Shown here: positions 16,035 to 24,717 of the stretch, piece by piece | Layout: each line of letters starts with the position of its first letter | Position numbering within the stretch: the first letter of the stretch is position 1 | Origin: Ancrocorticia sp052089425 | Lineage (GTDB): Bacteria > Actinomycetota > Actinomycetes > Actinomycetales > Actinomycetaceae | Assembly: GCF_052089425.1 (NCBI RefSeq) | Contig: NZ_JBQCZW010000021.1 | Coordinates: forward strand, 1 to 44,830 | Direction of reading: 5' to 3' | Length of the DNA stretch: 44,830 nucleotides | The notes under the pieces: model-generated | Database searches by the model: none | The model's input: the letters and a program-made list of their open reading frames with translations, nothing else | What the model was told of the DNA's origin: nothing | Program-made: the position numbers and the translations under genes

Positions 16035-17298
16035 GACGTTCTCCTTCGTAAACAGTTGTGACTCCCAGATCGAGTGAGCCGGAAGAAAGTATTGCATGAA
16101 TGCTCTCGCCTTCGGAAACGGCGTGAGCAGACGTGACGATGCTGCCGCCAGCCTGATCATCGGTGCGAAGAATGGAGTAGCCGCGATCGAGCGTTGCTTG
16201 CGGCGAAAGCGCCCGCAATTGGGACAATGAGCTCGTGAGGTGTGCGGCAGAAGCGTCCAATGCGCGGCGCATGTGGCTGCGGAGCCACTGGCGTAGCGAA
16301 GCGAGATCCGTTTCGCGCATGTCCACCATGGTTTCTGGGCGAGCGAACGGCGGCCGTGCCATGAGAGCGGCCAAATCGCGATCCGCGTGATTGATCCGGG
16401 AGCGTAGGGCGTTGCGCATACGCTGCGTGCATTCGGCGGCCACGGCGTATTCTTCGGCAACGTCGGGGACCAGAAGCTTCGCCGCATCCGTCGGGGTTGA
16501 AGCGCGTACATCCGCTACGAGATCCAGAATTGGGCTGTCGCCCTCGTGGCCGATAGCGGAGACAATCGGGGTGCGGGTGGCCGCTGCCGCGCGCATCAGG
16601 CGTTCATCGGAGAACGGCAGCAGATCCTCCACGCTCCCGCCGCCGCGCGCGAGCACGATCACGTCCACGGCAGGATTGGAATCGAGAGACTGGAGCGCGT
16701 GGATCATGGCCTCAACGGCGCCATTTCCCTGGACCTGAACCTCGCGCGTATCGAAGGAAACCGCCGGCCACCGTAGGCGCGCGTTGACCTCAACATCCTC
16801 CTTCGCCTTGGTGTTGCGGCCACAGATCAGCCCGATGGAGGCTGGCAGGAAGGGGAGTGGCTTCTTGCGGCGCGGATCGAAGAGGCCCTCAGCGGCCAGC
16901 TGTTTCTTCAGCAGTTCGAGGCGGGCCAGAATATCCCCCAACCCAACGGGACGGATCTCATCCGCCCACAGAGAAAGTGAGCCGTTGCCTTCATAGAAAT
17001 CCGGCTTGGCACACACAACAACGCGGCTACCGGATTCCACCGTATCGGGCAACAAGAAGGACAAAATCTTGACCGTGATCGAACTGTTCGCCTCAAGATC
17101 CCGCAACGTCAGGAACTGCACCTTGGCGCCAGGCCTGCGCTGGAGGGTAATGACCTCTCCCTCTACCCATAGCCGCGACATCGCGGCCACGTACTCTTTG
17201 ATTTTGGCAGAGAGAATCCTCAAGGGCCACGGATGGTCCGGTGAGGTGAGTGCTGCTTGCTGAGGGAGATCAGCAGGCACAGGGATTCTCGATGCCAT
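16027..17298 (-). CDS. xseA: Exodeoxyribonuclease VII large subunit XseA
   Basis: 423 residues in standard order: an N-terminal OB fold (about 25-120, including LWVEGEVITLQRRPGAKVQFLTLRD), then the catalytic domain (about 130-330) with IGLICGRNTKAKEDV, the VIVLARGGGSVEDLLPFSDE loop and IVSAIGHEGDSPILDLVADVRASTPTDAA, then a helical C-terminus that holds XseB. The enzyme digests single-stranded DNA from both ends and acts in repair and recombination. The Gly-rich and GHE/D motifs essential for activity are intact. It is the first gene of the operon with xseB and the PfkB kinase, and diverges from ispH. Confidence 0.95.
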   Translation of the reverse strand: MASRIPVPADLPQQAALTSPDHPWPLRILSAKIKEYVAAMSRLWVEGEVITLQRRPGAKVQFLTLRDLEANSSITVKILSFLLPDTVESGSRVVVCAKPDFYEGNGSLSLWADEIRPVGLGDILARLELLKKQLAAEGLFDPRRKKPLPFLPASIGLICGRNTKAKEDVEVNARLRWPAVSFDTREVQVQGNGAVEAMIHALQSLDSNPAVDVIVLARGGGSVEDLLPFSDERLMRAAAATRTPIVSAIGHEGDSPILDLVADVRASTPTDAAKLLVPDVAEEYAVAAECTQRMRNALRSRINHADRDLAALMARPPFARPETMVDMRETDLASLRQWLRSHMRRALDASAAHLTSSLSQLRALSPQATLDRGYSILRTDDQAGGSIVTSAHAVSEGESIHAILSSGSLDLGVTTVYEGERHG

Positions 17299-17351
17299 GT
17301 ACCTATCGTGTCATTATGTGAGTGGGTAATTCTGTGCCATGCGTCCCATAC

Positions 17352-17415
17352 CGCTCCCAACTTCTGGCGCTCCCAACTTCTACCGCTCCCAACTTCTACC
17401 GCTCCCCATTCCTAG
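17352..17415. repeat. Four tandem 16-bp repeats in the xseA/ispH divergent spacer
   Basis: CGCTCCCAACTTCTAC is repeated at 17352, 17368, 17384 and, less well, 17400. The array sits in the 228-bp region that must hold both promoters, so copy number could alter spacing between them. Confidence 0.85.
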
Positions 17416-17526
17416 GAGACGTCACAACTACTCACACACGGTGTGGGCGGGTTCCACGCGATGTGGGTGGGTGCGGTGTGTCCAGTCACTCTCGCGATCC
17501 AGATGGGAGGCCAGTAGGGTGAAGGG

Positions 17527-18596
17527 GTGACTGTCCAAGAAACTGGCTTTGGTCCCACCATTTCATTGGCGGGCGCCTCCGCATTCCCGTCAACCGTTCC
17601 CTCGAATCCTTCACCGGATGGCCGAAGGATTCTCTTGGCAACCCCTCGCGGATACTGCGCTGGCGTTGATCGGGCCGTTGATGCGGTGGAGAAGGCCCTT
17701 GAGCTATACGGAGCGCCCGTTTATGTGCGCAAGGAAATCGTGCACAACAAGTACGTTGTGGAAACCTTGACGCGGCGTGGTGCCATTTTCGTCTCTGAAA
17801 CTGACGAGGTCCCCGAAGGTGCTCGCGTTGTCTTTTCGGCACACGGCGTTTCGCCGCAGGTTCACGCCGAGGCGGAGGCTCGTAACCTTCAAACGATCGA
17901 CGCCACCTGCCCGCTGGTCACCAAGGTCCACAAGCAGGCCGTGCGATTTGCGAACAGCGATTACGACATCCTGCTCATCGGGCATACCGGCCACGAAGAA
18001 GTTGAGGGCACACAGGGCGAGGCCCCCGAACACATTCAGGTGATCAACGGTCCAGAGGAAGTGGATCAGGTTGTTGTCCGTGACCCGGAGAAGGTTGTCT
18101 GGATCTCCCAGACCACCCTGTCCGTAGACGAGACTCTCAAGACCGTTGCTCTGCTGCGCGAACGCTTCCCAAAGATGATCGATCCACCTTCTGACGATAT
18201 TTGCTACGCAACATCTAATCGCCAAGGCGCCGTTAAGTCCATGGCTCCCGATTGCGATGCGGTGATTGTTGTGGGATCGGCGAACTCATCGAATTCTGTA
18301 CGGCTGGTTGAAGTGGCGTTGGAAGCCGGGGCTGGCGCCGCCTACCGCGTGGATACTGCGGCGGAGGTACAGCCCGAGTGGCTGGACGGCGTCACCACAA
18401 TCGGCATCACCTCTGGTGCATCGGTTCCTGAAATCCTCGTCCGCGAGGTGGTGGAAACCCTCAGGGATCTCGGTTATCCGGAAGTTCAGCCGGTTACCAC
18501 CGCAACAGAGGACATCCGGTTCTCCTTGCCCAAGAATCTGCGCGGTGATCTTAAGGCTACCGGCGCCCATCCCGACCGCCCACACAAGGTGCGTGA
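17527..18596 (+). CDS. ispH: 4-hydroxy-3-methylbut-2-enyl diphosphate reductase IspH (3' end in gap)
   Basis: Final enzyme of the non-mevalonate isoprenoid pathway; it reduces HMBPP to IPP and DMAPP with a 4Fe-4S cluster. Three conserved cluster Cys are visible: in TPRGYCAGVDRAV (Cys44), in DATCPLVTKVHK (about 129) and in DDICYATSNRQ (about 227). Conserved HGVSPQV and TSGASVPE motifs are also present. About 356 residues precede the 100-N gap, and the family normally ends within a few residues of this point, so probably only the last codons and stop are missing. GTG 17527 directly follows GAAGG. Any reading across the gap into the next frame is an artefact. Confidence 0.95.
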
Positions 18597-18696
18597 NNNN
18601 NNNNNNNNNNNNNNNNNNNNNNNNNNNNNNNNNNNNNNNNNNNNNNNNNNNNNNNNNNNNNNNNNNNNNNNNNNNNNNNNNNNNNNNNNNNNNNNN
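18597..18696. other. Assembly gap 1 (100 N)
   Basis: Exactly 100 N, the usual placeholder for a gap of unknown length. It removes the ispH stop codon and the start of the AlkD-like gene. Confidence 0.98.
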
Positions 18697-19275
18697 GCCG
18701 CCCGCAAACCAATCCAGCGGCCTTATTTTGCTGTTGCCCGCCGGGACCAGCATGCCGATTGGGGCTTTGTGGCCCAGTGTTGGGCGCTGCCCTACCGGGA
18801 GTTCCAGTACGTCGCATGCGATTATCTATACGCCGTTCGCCGCCGCCTCAGCTCTGCCGATCTGCCGCGAATTAAAGCTCTGGCATCGTCCAAACAATGG
18901 TGGGATTCGATCGATACGTTGACCAAAACAGTTGGTGCGATCGCCGCCAGTGAATCGGGGAGTGACGTCAAAGAATCCGAAAGCTCAGCCCGCAGTCAGA
19001 TACTTCAGTGGGCGACCGATGATGACTTCTGGATTCGGCGCTTGGCGATTCTCCACCAGCTTGGTCAGAAAGAAGCCACGGACACGGCCGCCTTGGACGC
19101 GATCCTTGTAGCGAATCTCGGCTCTGATGAGTTCTTCATCAATAAGGCTATGGGCTGGGCTCTTCGCGAGTACTCAAAGACAGATCCAACATGGGTGGCC
19201 GCATTTATACAAGCACACGAAGCCACACTTTCCCCTCTATCGATCCGCGAAGGCAGCAAATATCTCGATCGTTAG
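18697..19275 (+). CDS. DNA alkylation repair protein, AlkD-like (5' end in gap)
   Basis: About 192 residues of a helical repeat protein. RPYFAVARRDQHADWGFVAQCW, LPYREFQYVACDYLYAVRR, KQWWDSIDTLTK, DDFWIRRLAILHQL, and EFFINKAMGWALREYSKTDP followed by VAAFI match the HEAT-like repeats of AlkD, a DNA glycosylase that removes N3- and N7-alkylated purines without base flipping. The C-terminal two-thirds of a roughly 230-residue protein remains; the N-terminus is lost in the gap. It happens to be in frame with ispH across the Ns, but is a separate gene. Confidence 0.85.
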   Translation, partial: AARKPIQRPYFAVARRDQHADWGFVAQCWALPYREFQYVACDYLYAVRRRLSSADLPRIKALASSKQWWDSIDTLTKTVGAIAASESGSDVKESESSARSQILQWATDDDFWIRRLAILHQLGQKEATDTAALDAILVANLGSDEFFINKAMGWALREYSKTDPTWVAAFIQAHEATLSPLSIREGSKYLDR

Positions 19276-19290
19276 GCTCCTTTAACATCG

Positions 19291-20499
19291 CTAGGCACCG
19301 CCAATGCTGTCTCCCTCAATCGTGAGCTCACCCGCCGTGAAGCTGCGAACTTGACCCTTCTCAGACGGAATCTCCCGTGGCTGTGCCACAGAGGTATCAA
19401 CGGACTCGAAGGCGCGGGCCGTGACAAGCAGCCGGGTTTCAATTGAACCGACCGTCTTGTTGTAGGCCGTGACGGAGCGTTGAAGGGCTGAACCAAGTGA
19501 ATCTAGATGCCCGGCAACGGTGTTGAGCCGGTCCACGAGGGTCCTCCCTAGGCCCATGATCGCCTGAGCTTCTTCCGTGACTTTCGCGGAGGACCACACG
19601 GTGGCAACCGAGCGTAGGAGCGCGAGCAAGGAGCTGGGAGCAGTGGGCGCGATGCCGGCTCCCAGTGCGTCCTCAAGCAGCGACGGATCCGCTTTCAGAG
19701 CTTCCGAGAGCAGGGATTCCGCCGGCATAAACATCACGGTGAGGTTGGGAGATCCGGGGTATTCGGCGGGATAGTTACGCTTGGACAGCTCATTGATGTG
19801 GGAGCGCACGGCCTTGGCGTGTTCAGCGAGGAGCTTGTCCCGGGCTGCGCGTGAGGCCTGATCTTCCCCGGTCATGTCTTGGGCTTTGAGCAGGGCACTC
19901 AGCGGCACCTTGGCATCCACAGCAAGGTGAAACCCGCCGGGGAGGTGCACGGTGAGATCTGGGCGAGAATCTGAACCGGCCGTGGATACCAGTGATGTTT
20001 TCTGCTGCGTGGAAAAGTCAACGTGTGGCAGCATGCCGGCGGCCTCCACGATGCGGCGTAGCTCAACTTCTCCCCATGTTCCGCGAGCGGAGTTGGATGT
20101 GAGCGCGGTGCGGAGCGAATGCGTTTCCGTGGCCAGTTCCCGCTGAGTGACGGCCGCGCTGTTGAGTTGCTCGTGCAGCTGGGAACTCTGGGCTGTCTGA
20201 GTTTCCTGCATTCCCTGGACCCTTCGATTCATCGTGTCCAACTGCTGAGCTAAGGGCGCCAGTGCCCGCATGATGTCCTGATCGGATTTGGCACGATCGA
20301 TGAGTGCATTGTTTTCCTCTTCCAAACGCCCGGCACGGGCCGTGGCAGCGGCGGCAGAGGCTTGAAGCGCCGCCAATTCGTGGGCCTCCTGCCCCGGGGC
20401 GCGGGCCGCCCGAGCCTGCGCGAAGAAATAGCCGAGCCCGCAGCCGAGCGCCAAGGCCGCCACCAACAAGATCACCAAGAGAGGAGCTGAAATATCCAT
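19291..20499 (-). CDS. rmuC: DNA recombination protein RmuC
   Basis: 402 residues. An N-terminal membrane anchor (about 6-28), a long coiled coil (about 30-130), then the RmuC nuclease-like domain (about 135-330) with RGTWGEVELRRIVEAAGM, SRPDLTVHLPGG, DAKVPL and a YPGSPNLTVMFMP-like strand. RmuC limits DNA inversions at short inverted repeats, probably as a nuclease acting on unusual structures. This may bear on the many palindromes in this genome. ATG 20499 has no strong ribosome site. The gene converges on the AlkD-like gene. Confidence 0.93.
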   Translation of the reverse strand: MDISAPLLVILLVAALALGCGLGYFFAQARAARAPGQEAHELAALQASAAAATARAGRLEEENNALIDRAKSDQDIMRALAPLAQQLDTMNRRVQGMQETQTAQSSQLHEQLNSAAVTQRELATETHSLRTALTSNSARGTWGEVELRRIVEAAGMLPHVDFSTQQKTSLVSTAGSDSRPDLTVHLPGGFHLAVDAKVPLSALLKAQDMTGEDQASRAARDKLLAEHAKAVRSHINELSKRNYPAEYPGSPNLTVMFMPAESLLSEALKADPSLLEDALGAGIAPTAPSSLLALLRSVATVWSSAKVTEEAQAIMGLGRTLVDRLNTVAGHLDSLGSALQRSVTAYNKTVGSIETRLLVTARAFESVDTSVAQPREIPSEKGQVRSFTAGELTIEGDSIGGA

Positions 20500-20743
20500 G
20501 GATCTAGTTCACCACGCCCCTCCCACACATTTCGGATGATCCACCGCGATTTCGCGAAACCACCCACGCTCCTGCCACAAAATGGTTAAAATACACGAAG
20601 TCCATGTACACAACACTGACGGGAGTAGGAGCTCAGCCCCTCTCTGTAGACGCAGCGACGATGCGGCGCCACACGTGGCGAAGGTACGCGGTGAACGTGA
20701 TCCGTCTCTAGGGATCTTCGCCAGCACGGGCTCACACAACGCA
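20500..20743. promoter_or_regulatory. Divergent promoter region between rmuC and the BCCT gene
   Basis: The TTTCGCGAAA palindrome near 20550 and a TAAAAT hexamer at about 20586-20591 could be part of the BCCT promoter. If so, the in-frame ATG at 20582 lies upstream of the transcript start and cannot be the gene start. Confidence 0.35.
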
Positions 20744-22561
20744 ATGGCTAAGTATCAGGAGATAAGTAAGAAGCTCATCGATGGCTTGCGCGGTTCGGCA
20801 AAGCTCAGCAGGCACGGCGACGAACATAAAGGGCTGGATAAGTGGGTGTTCGGGGTTGCCGGAGCAATCGCGGTGGCCTTCGTTGCCTGGGGAATCATCG
20901 ATGCTACTGGCTTGGGCCGCGCCTCATCCACCGCCCTTGATTATGTCATGAAGAATTTCGGATGGTTCTTTGTGATCGCGGCAACGGTGTTCCTCCTGTT
21001 TATCTTGGTGGTGGCGTTCAGCCGGTTCGGCCGAATTCCCCTTGGTCAAGATAACGATGTCCCTCAATTCAAAACACTGTCCTGGATTTCGATGATGTTC
21101 GCGGCAGGCATGGGAATTGGCCTGATGTTTTACGGCGTGGCAGAGCCGCTGTTCTTCTACGTCTCGCCACCACCTGACACGGTGAGCCCCGAAACCGCGG
21201 ACGCCGTCTCCACGGCGCTCGGTACCGCATTGTTCCACTGGACGCTGTACCCGTGGGCGATGTACGCGATTGTCGGGCTGGGCCTAGCTTACGGCTCCTA
21301 TCGCCTTGGCCGGTCCCAACTATTCTCGTCATTGTTTGCTGGCCTGCTCGGCGAAAAGGCGGTCAACGGAGTTGGTGGCCGCATCATCAACATTCTTGCG
21401 ATCGTAGCCACCTTGTTCGGCTCGGCCTGCTCTCTTGGCTTGGGGGCCCTCCAGATTGGCGGCGGCCTTGTCCACGGGGACATGGTAGAAACCGCATCCA
21501 CGTCACTGTTCGTCATCATCATCGTTGTTCTCACGGTGTGCTTCATGGCCTCGGCCATCTCCGGCATCGAGCGCGGCATTCAATGGCTCTCCAACATCAA
21601 CATGGTGCTGGCGGTGGCCCTAGCGCTCATCGTGTTTGTTGCCGGCCCAACCCTGTTCATCCTCAACGTGTTCCCGAATTCGCTGGGCACATTCCTAGCC
21701 GATCTTCCGCATATGGCCTCGCGCACCGCTGGCGTTGGGAGCAGCGACCTCTCCGAATGGATGTCCAGCTGGACCATCTTCTACTGGGCATGGTGGGTAT
21801 CGTGGAGCCCGTTCGTTGGGCTCTTCATCGGCCGTATTTCCAAGGGACGCACCATTCGCCAGTTCGTCACCGGCGTGCTCCTTGCTCCCTCGGCAGTGTC
21901 CGTTTTGTGGTTCGCGATTTTCGGCGGCGGCGCCATCGGAACCCTCCAACGCGCACGAGCGACGGGCGCAGCCTCCTCCACGGTCCAAGAGGGTCCGGGC
22001 GGCGAACCCGTGGTGGATTCAGACACTGTCCTCTTCCAGTTCCTTGACGATCTCGCATTCCCCGGGTGGATATCTGGCGCGCTGATGGTCCTGTGCATCG
22101 TGCTGATTGCCATCTTCTTCATCACGGGCGCCGATTCAGCATCGATCGTCATGGCGGGCCTCACGGAGAACGGCACGGAGGAACCGAAGCGTTGGAACGT
22201 GGTGTTCTGGGGCCTAGCGACGGGCGGCACCGCGGCCATCATGTTGGTGGCCGGCGGCGACGATCCAGCTACGGCTCTCCAAGGACTCCAAAACATCACG
22301 ATCGTCACGGCGGTTCCGTTCGTCCTAGTGCTGGTATTCCTCTGCTTCTCCATATGGCGTGACCTCTCGCGCGATCCGCTCATGATCCAGGGCGCGCTGG
22401 CCAAAGAGGTGCTCGAACAGTCCGTGGTTGAGGGCGTTGGGCGCCACAAAGGTGAGGCCTTCGCCCTCAATACCCACGAGTATTCGCCAGATGAAGCGAT
22501 TGAATTGCAGGAGATTTTTGACGACGACGATCGCCGCGCGATCACCGATTCAGCCGACTAG
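20744..22561 (+). CDS. BCCT family betaine/choline/carnitine transporter
   Basis: About 605 residues with 12 predicted membrane helices. Diagnostic motifs are MGIGLMFYGVAEPL (about residues 122-135) and the segment-8 signature WTIFYWAWWVSWSPFVG followed by LFIGRISKGRTIRQF (about 345-377), whose Trp residues bind the quaternary ammonium group. The family couples uptake of glycine betaine, choline or carnitine to sodium or protons and commonly serves osmoprotection. The acidic C-terminal tail may be an osmosensor. ATG 20744 is preferred because upstream in-frame residues look non-coding, but it lacks a ribosome site, so the start is uncertain. Confidence 0.92.
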   Translation: MAKYQEISKKLIDGLRGSAKLSRHGDEHKGLDKWVFGVAGAIAVAFVAWGIIDATGLGRASSTALDYVMKNFGWFFVIAATVFLLFILVVAFSRFGRIPLGQDNDVPQFKTLSWISMMFAAGMGIGLMFYGVAEPLFFYVSPPPDTVSPETADAVSTALGTALFHWTLYPWAMYAIVGLGLAYGSYRLGRSQLFSSLFAGLLGEKAVNGVGGRIINILAIVATLFGSACSLGLGALQIGGGLVHGDMVETASTSLFVIIIVVLTVCFMASAISGIERGIQWLSNINMVLAVALALIVFVAGPTLFILNVFPNSLGTFLADLPHMASRTAGVGSSDLSEWMSSWTIFYWAWWVSWSPFVGLFIGRISKGRTIRQFVTGVLLAPSAVSVLWFAIFGGGAIGTLQRARATGAASSTVQEGPGGEPVVDSDTVLFQFLDDLAFPGWISGALMVLCIVLIAIFFITGADSASIVMAGLTENGTEEPKRWNVVFWGLATGGTAAIMLVAGGDDPATALQGLQNITIVTAVPFVLVLVFLCFSIWRDLSRDPLMIQGALAKEVLEQSVVEGVGRHKGEAFALNTHEYSPDEAIELQEIFDDDDRRAITDSAD

Positions 22562-22596
22562 TCCACTCGCTCGGCACAGGCTGCGGGGTGGGGATA

Positions 22597-22625
22597 CTGG
22601 AAGTTTCGCCGTCGTCGTCGTAAAA
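22597..22625. repeat. GTCGTCGTC palindromic element, copy C (half)
   Basis: A G-rich lead (about 22583-22601) precedes TTTCGCCGTCGTCGTCGT and then a poly-A stretch, as in full copies, but the complementary GACGACGAC arm is missing. It follows the BCCT stop codon. Confidence 0.55.
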
Positions 22626-22677
22626 AACACAAACAACCGGGCGGAAAAACGGGGTGCCCCGGGATAGACTGGACCAC

Positions 22678-23757
22678 GTGTCTTTGACTATTGGAATCGC
22701 CGGGCTGCCCAACGTTGGTAAGTCAACTCTTTTCAACGCGCTCACGCGCGCGACCGTGCTCGCGGAGAACTATCCGTTCGCGACGATCGAGCCGAACGTG
22801 GGCATCGTGCCGCTTCCCGATCCGCGACTGGACGTGCTGACGGAGATGTTCCATTCCGCCAAGACGGTGCCCGCGACCGTGTCTTTCGTTGATATCGCGG
22901 GGATTGTGCGGGGTGCTTCCGAAGGTGAAGGACTCGGCAACCAATTCTTGGCGAACATCCGCGAGGCGGACGCCATCTGCATGGTCACGCGCGCCTTTTC
23001 TGATCCGAACGTGGTGCACGTGGACGGGCGGGTGGATCCGCTGGACGATATCGAAACCGTGACAACCGAGCTGATTCTGGCCGATATTCAGACTCTGGAG
23101 AAGCAGATTCCTCGCTTGCACAAGGAAGTGACCGGCAAGAAGATCTCCAAGGATGTGGTGAACGTGGCCGAGGCGGCGCTCGCGATTCTGGAGGAGGGGA
23201 AAACCCTTTCCGCGCACGGCGGGGATCTGGATCCGGACATCATCAAGGAGTTCCAGCTCATGAGCTCCAAGCCGTTCATCTACGTGTTTAACACGGACGA
23301 GGATGGACTTGCCGATGAGGCTATGCAGGCAAAGCTGCGCGGCGCTGTGGCGCCCGCCGAAGCGATTTTCTTGGACGCGAAGTTCGAATCTGAGCTGGTC
23401 GAACTTGAGCCCGACGAGGCCGCTGAAATGCTCGAATCCACCGGGCAGGAAGAATCCGGGCTGGATCAGCTGGCCCGCGTTGGTTTTGACACGTTGGGCT
23501 TGCAGACCTACCTCACAGCCGGCGAAAAGGAATCGCGCGCGTGGACCATCCACAAGGGCGACACTGCTCCACAGGCCGCTGGCGTGATCCACACCGATTT
23601 CGAGCGTGGCTTCATTAAGGCCGAGATCGTGTCCTACGAGGATCTTGTTGAACTTGGTTCTCTTGCTGAAGCGCGTGCCCACGGGAAAATGCGCATGGAG
23701 GGCAAGGACTACGTCATGCAGGACGGGGACGTGGTGGAGTTTCGGTTTAACGTCTAG
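22678..23757 (+). CDS. ychF: Redox-regulated ATPase YchF (Obg-like, universal)
   Basis: 359 residues from GTG 22678. The P-loop GLPNVGKST (9-17), switch region NYPFATIEPNVG (about 34-45), DIAGIVRGASEGEGLGNQFL (about 70-89) and NTDED (about 205), in place of the usual NKxD, are typical of YchF/OLA1, which prefers ATP over GTP. A coiled-coil insert and a C-terminal TGS domain ending DGDVVEFRFNV complete it. It binds ribosomes and influences stress responses and translation. An antisense frame of nearly equal length is a shadow of this gene. Confidence 0.96.
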   Translation: MSLTIGIAGLPNVGKSTLFNALTRATVLAENYPFATIEPNVGIVPLPDPRLDVLTEMFHSAKTVPATVSFVDIAGIVRGASEGEGLGNQFLANIREADAICMVTRAFSDPNVVHVDGRVDPLDDIETVTTELILADIQTLEKQIPRLHKEVTGKKISKDVVNVAEAALAILEEGKTLSAHGGDLDPDIIKEFQLMSSKPFIYVFNTDEDGLADEAMQAKLRGAVAPAEAIFLDAKFESELVELEPDEAAEMLESTGQEESGLDQLARVGFDTLGLQTYLTAGEKESRAWTIHKGDTAPQAAGVIHTDFERGFIKAEIVSYEDLVELGSLAEARAHGKMRMEGKDYVMQDGDVVEFRFNV

Positions 23758-23762
23758 CGTTA

Positions 23763-23791
23763 TTGACGCCATGCGTTAAGTTTGGCATGAT
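23763..23791 (+). promoter_or_regulatory. Promoter of the higBA locus
   Basis: TTGACG (23763-23768), a 17-bp spacer and CATGAT (23786-23791). Predicted transcription starts at about 23798, exactly where the first codon of the decayed toxin lies, so higB was probably translated from a leaderless mRNA. A GCCA/TGGC dyad within the spacer may be the HigA operator. Confidence 0.55.
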
Positions 23792-23797
23792 CGGCGG

Positions 23798-23950
23798 ATC
23801 ATCAGACTGTCCGCGGATTGAGAGGCGGAGCGTGCGTGGCTTCGTGAATCGACGCGACGTATCGATCCTAGAATCCATAAGACGGCGAATCGAAAACGGC
23901 ATCGGCTGGATGCTGGGCCAGAAGATGTTGAGATCACGGACTACCACTGA
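23798..23950 (+). pseudogene. higB: Broken HigB toxin (lost start, nonsense codon, internal deletion)
   Basis: Reading the frame that ends at TGA 23948 gives IRLSAD, a stop, EAERAWLREST, RRIDPRIHKTA and then AGPEDVEITDYH. The first part matches the HigB N-terminus and the last the near-invariant HigB C-terminus. The middle of about 40 codons, including most of the RelE-fold core, is missing. The first codon is ATC instead of ATG, and a TGA lies at 23819. The toxin therefore cannot be made. The spacing to higA is normal, with toxin before antitoxin as expected for HigBA. Confidence 0.8.
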
Positions 23951-23960
23951 GGAGGAGACC

Positions 23961-24260
23961 ATGGCTGAGAAGCTCTACCCGCCGATCCACCCGGGGGAGG
24001 TCCTCATGGAGGACTTCATCGAAGGATTCGGCATCACCCAGAATAAGCTCGCCGTGTCGATTGGTGTGCCGCCACGGCGGATCAACGAGATCGTGCACGG
24101 CAAGCGTGCGATCACGGCTGATACCGCACTGCGCCTCGGCCGGTACTTCGGCATCGAGCCCCAGTTCTGGCTGAGCCTGCAGACCCGTTATGACCTTGAA
24201 TTGGCAGAGGATCGGGCCGCGGACCAGATCTCCGCGATCACCCCGCTGCAGGTTGCGTGA
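23961..24260 (+). CDS. higA: HigA family antitoxin, XRE-type
   Basis: 99 residues from ATG 23961, with a strong GAGGAGG upstream. The N-terminal IHPGEVLMEDFIEGFGIT and the helix-turn-helix GVPPRRINEIVHGKRAITADTALRLGRYFG (about 35-65), followed by PQFWLSLQTRYDLE, are hallmarks of HigA. HigA normally neutralises HigB and represses its own operon. All its motifs are intact although the toxin is destroyed, so it survives as a solitary antitoxin that could still regulate its promoter or neutralise a HigB made from elsewhere. Confidence 0.92.
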   Translation: MAEKLYPPIHPGEVLMEDFIEGFGITQNKLAVSIGVPPRRINEIVHGKRAITADTALRLGRYFGIEPQFWLSLQTRYDLELAEDRAADQISAITPLQVA

Positions 24261-24333
24261 TCGGTCGGCTTGGTAAGGCATAAGAACCGGCTAGACGTCA
24301 CAAGGACAACACAACAAAGTGGAATGTGACCTT

Positions 24334-24717
24334 ATGGCACAGCATCGCATTTATCGGATGACGTGGGCAGAGCTTTACCCTAACTACGTACAAAAGGCCG
24401 AGCGTAAGTCTCGCACGAAGGACGAGGTTGATGAGATCCTGCGCTGGCTCACAGGCTACAGTCAGGAACAGCTCGATCAGATCCTTGAGACGGACACGAA
24501 CCTCGAGCAGTTCTTTTCGCAGGCGCCTCAACCCAACAAGGCGCGCCTCCAGATCAAGGGAGTCATATGCGGGGTGCGTATCGAGGAGATTGAGGAAGAT
24601 CTCATGCGCGAAATCCGCTATCTTGACAAGCTAATCGACGAGCTCGCCAAGGGGCGTCCCATGGCGAAGATTCTGCGGAGCGGTGGGATGTTGTCGACTC
24701 CGGGTTCATCTACTTGA
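24334..24717 (+). CDS. DUF2200 family protein
   Basis: 127 residues. HRIYRMTWAELYPNYVQKAERK, EVDEILRWLTGYSQEQL, IKGVICGVRIEEIEEDLMREIRYLDKLIDELAKG are the conserved blocks of DUF2200, a small cytoplasmic family with no known function, patchily spread in bacteria. ATG 24334 fits the family N-terminus; GTG 24319 is five codons earlier. The last 8 bp overlap the convergent VapC gene. Its position between toxin-antitoxin loci fits an accessory gene, but no function can be given. Confidence 0.85.
   Translation: MAQHRIYRMTWAELYPNYVQKAERKSRTKDEVDEILRWLTGYSQEQLDQILETDTNLEQFFSQAPQPNKARLQIKGVICGVRIEEIEEDLMREIRYLDKLIDELAKGRPMAKILRSGGMLSTPGSST

Noticed and set aside
15717..16511. A 264-codon frame extending xseB upstream
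   Set aside because: The N-terminal 160 codons are an out-of-frame reading of xseA. XseB proper starts at ATG 16034 with its own SD.
17352..17415. CRISPR array
   Set aside because: Units of 16 bp abut directly with no spacers, and no cas genes are present. The same holds for the other tandem arrays.
20582..20743. An N-terminal extension of the BCCT transporter
   Set aside because: The extra 54 residues show no family similarity, ATG 20582 has no SD, and a likely -10 box overlaps it.
22723..23772. A 349-codon open frame on the minus strand
   Set aside because: It lies fully opposite ychF, whose protein is recognised from end to end. The antisense product is rich in His and Arg with no family motif, typical of a GC-bias shadow.
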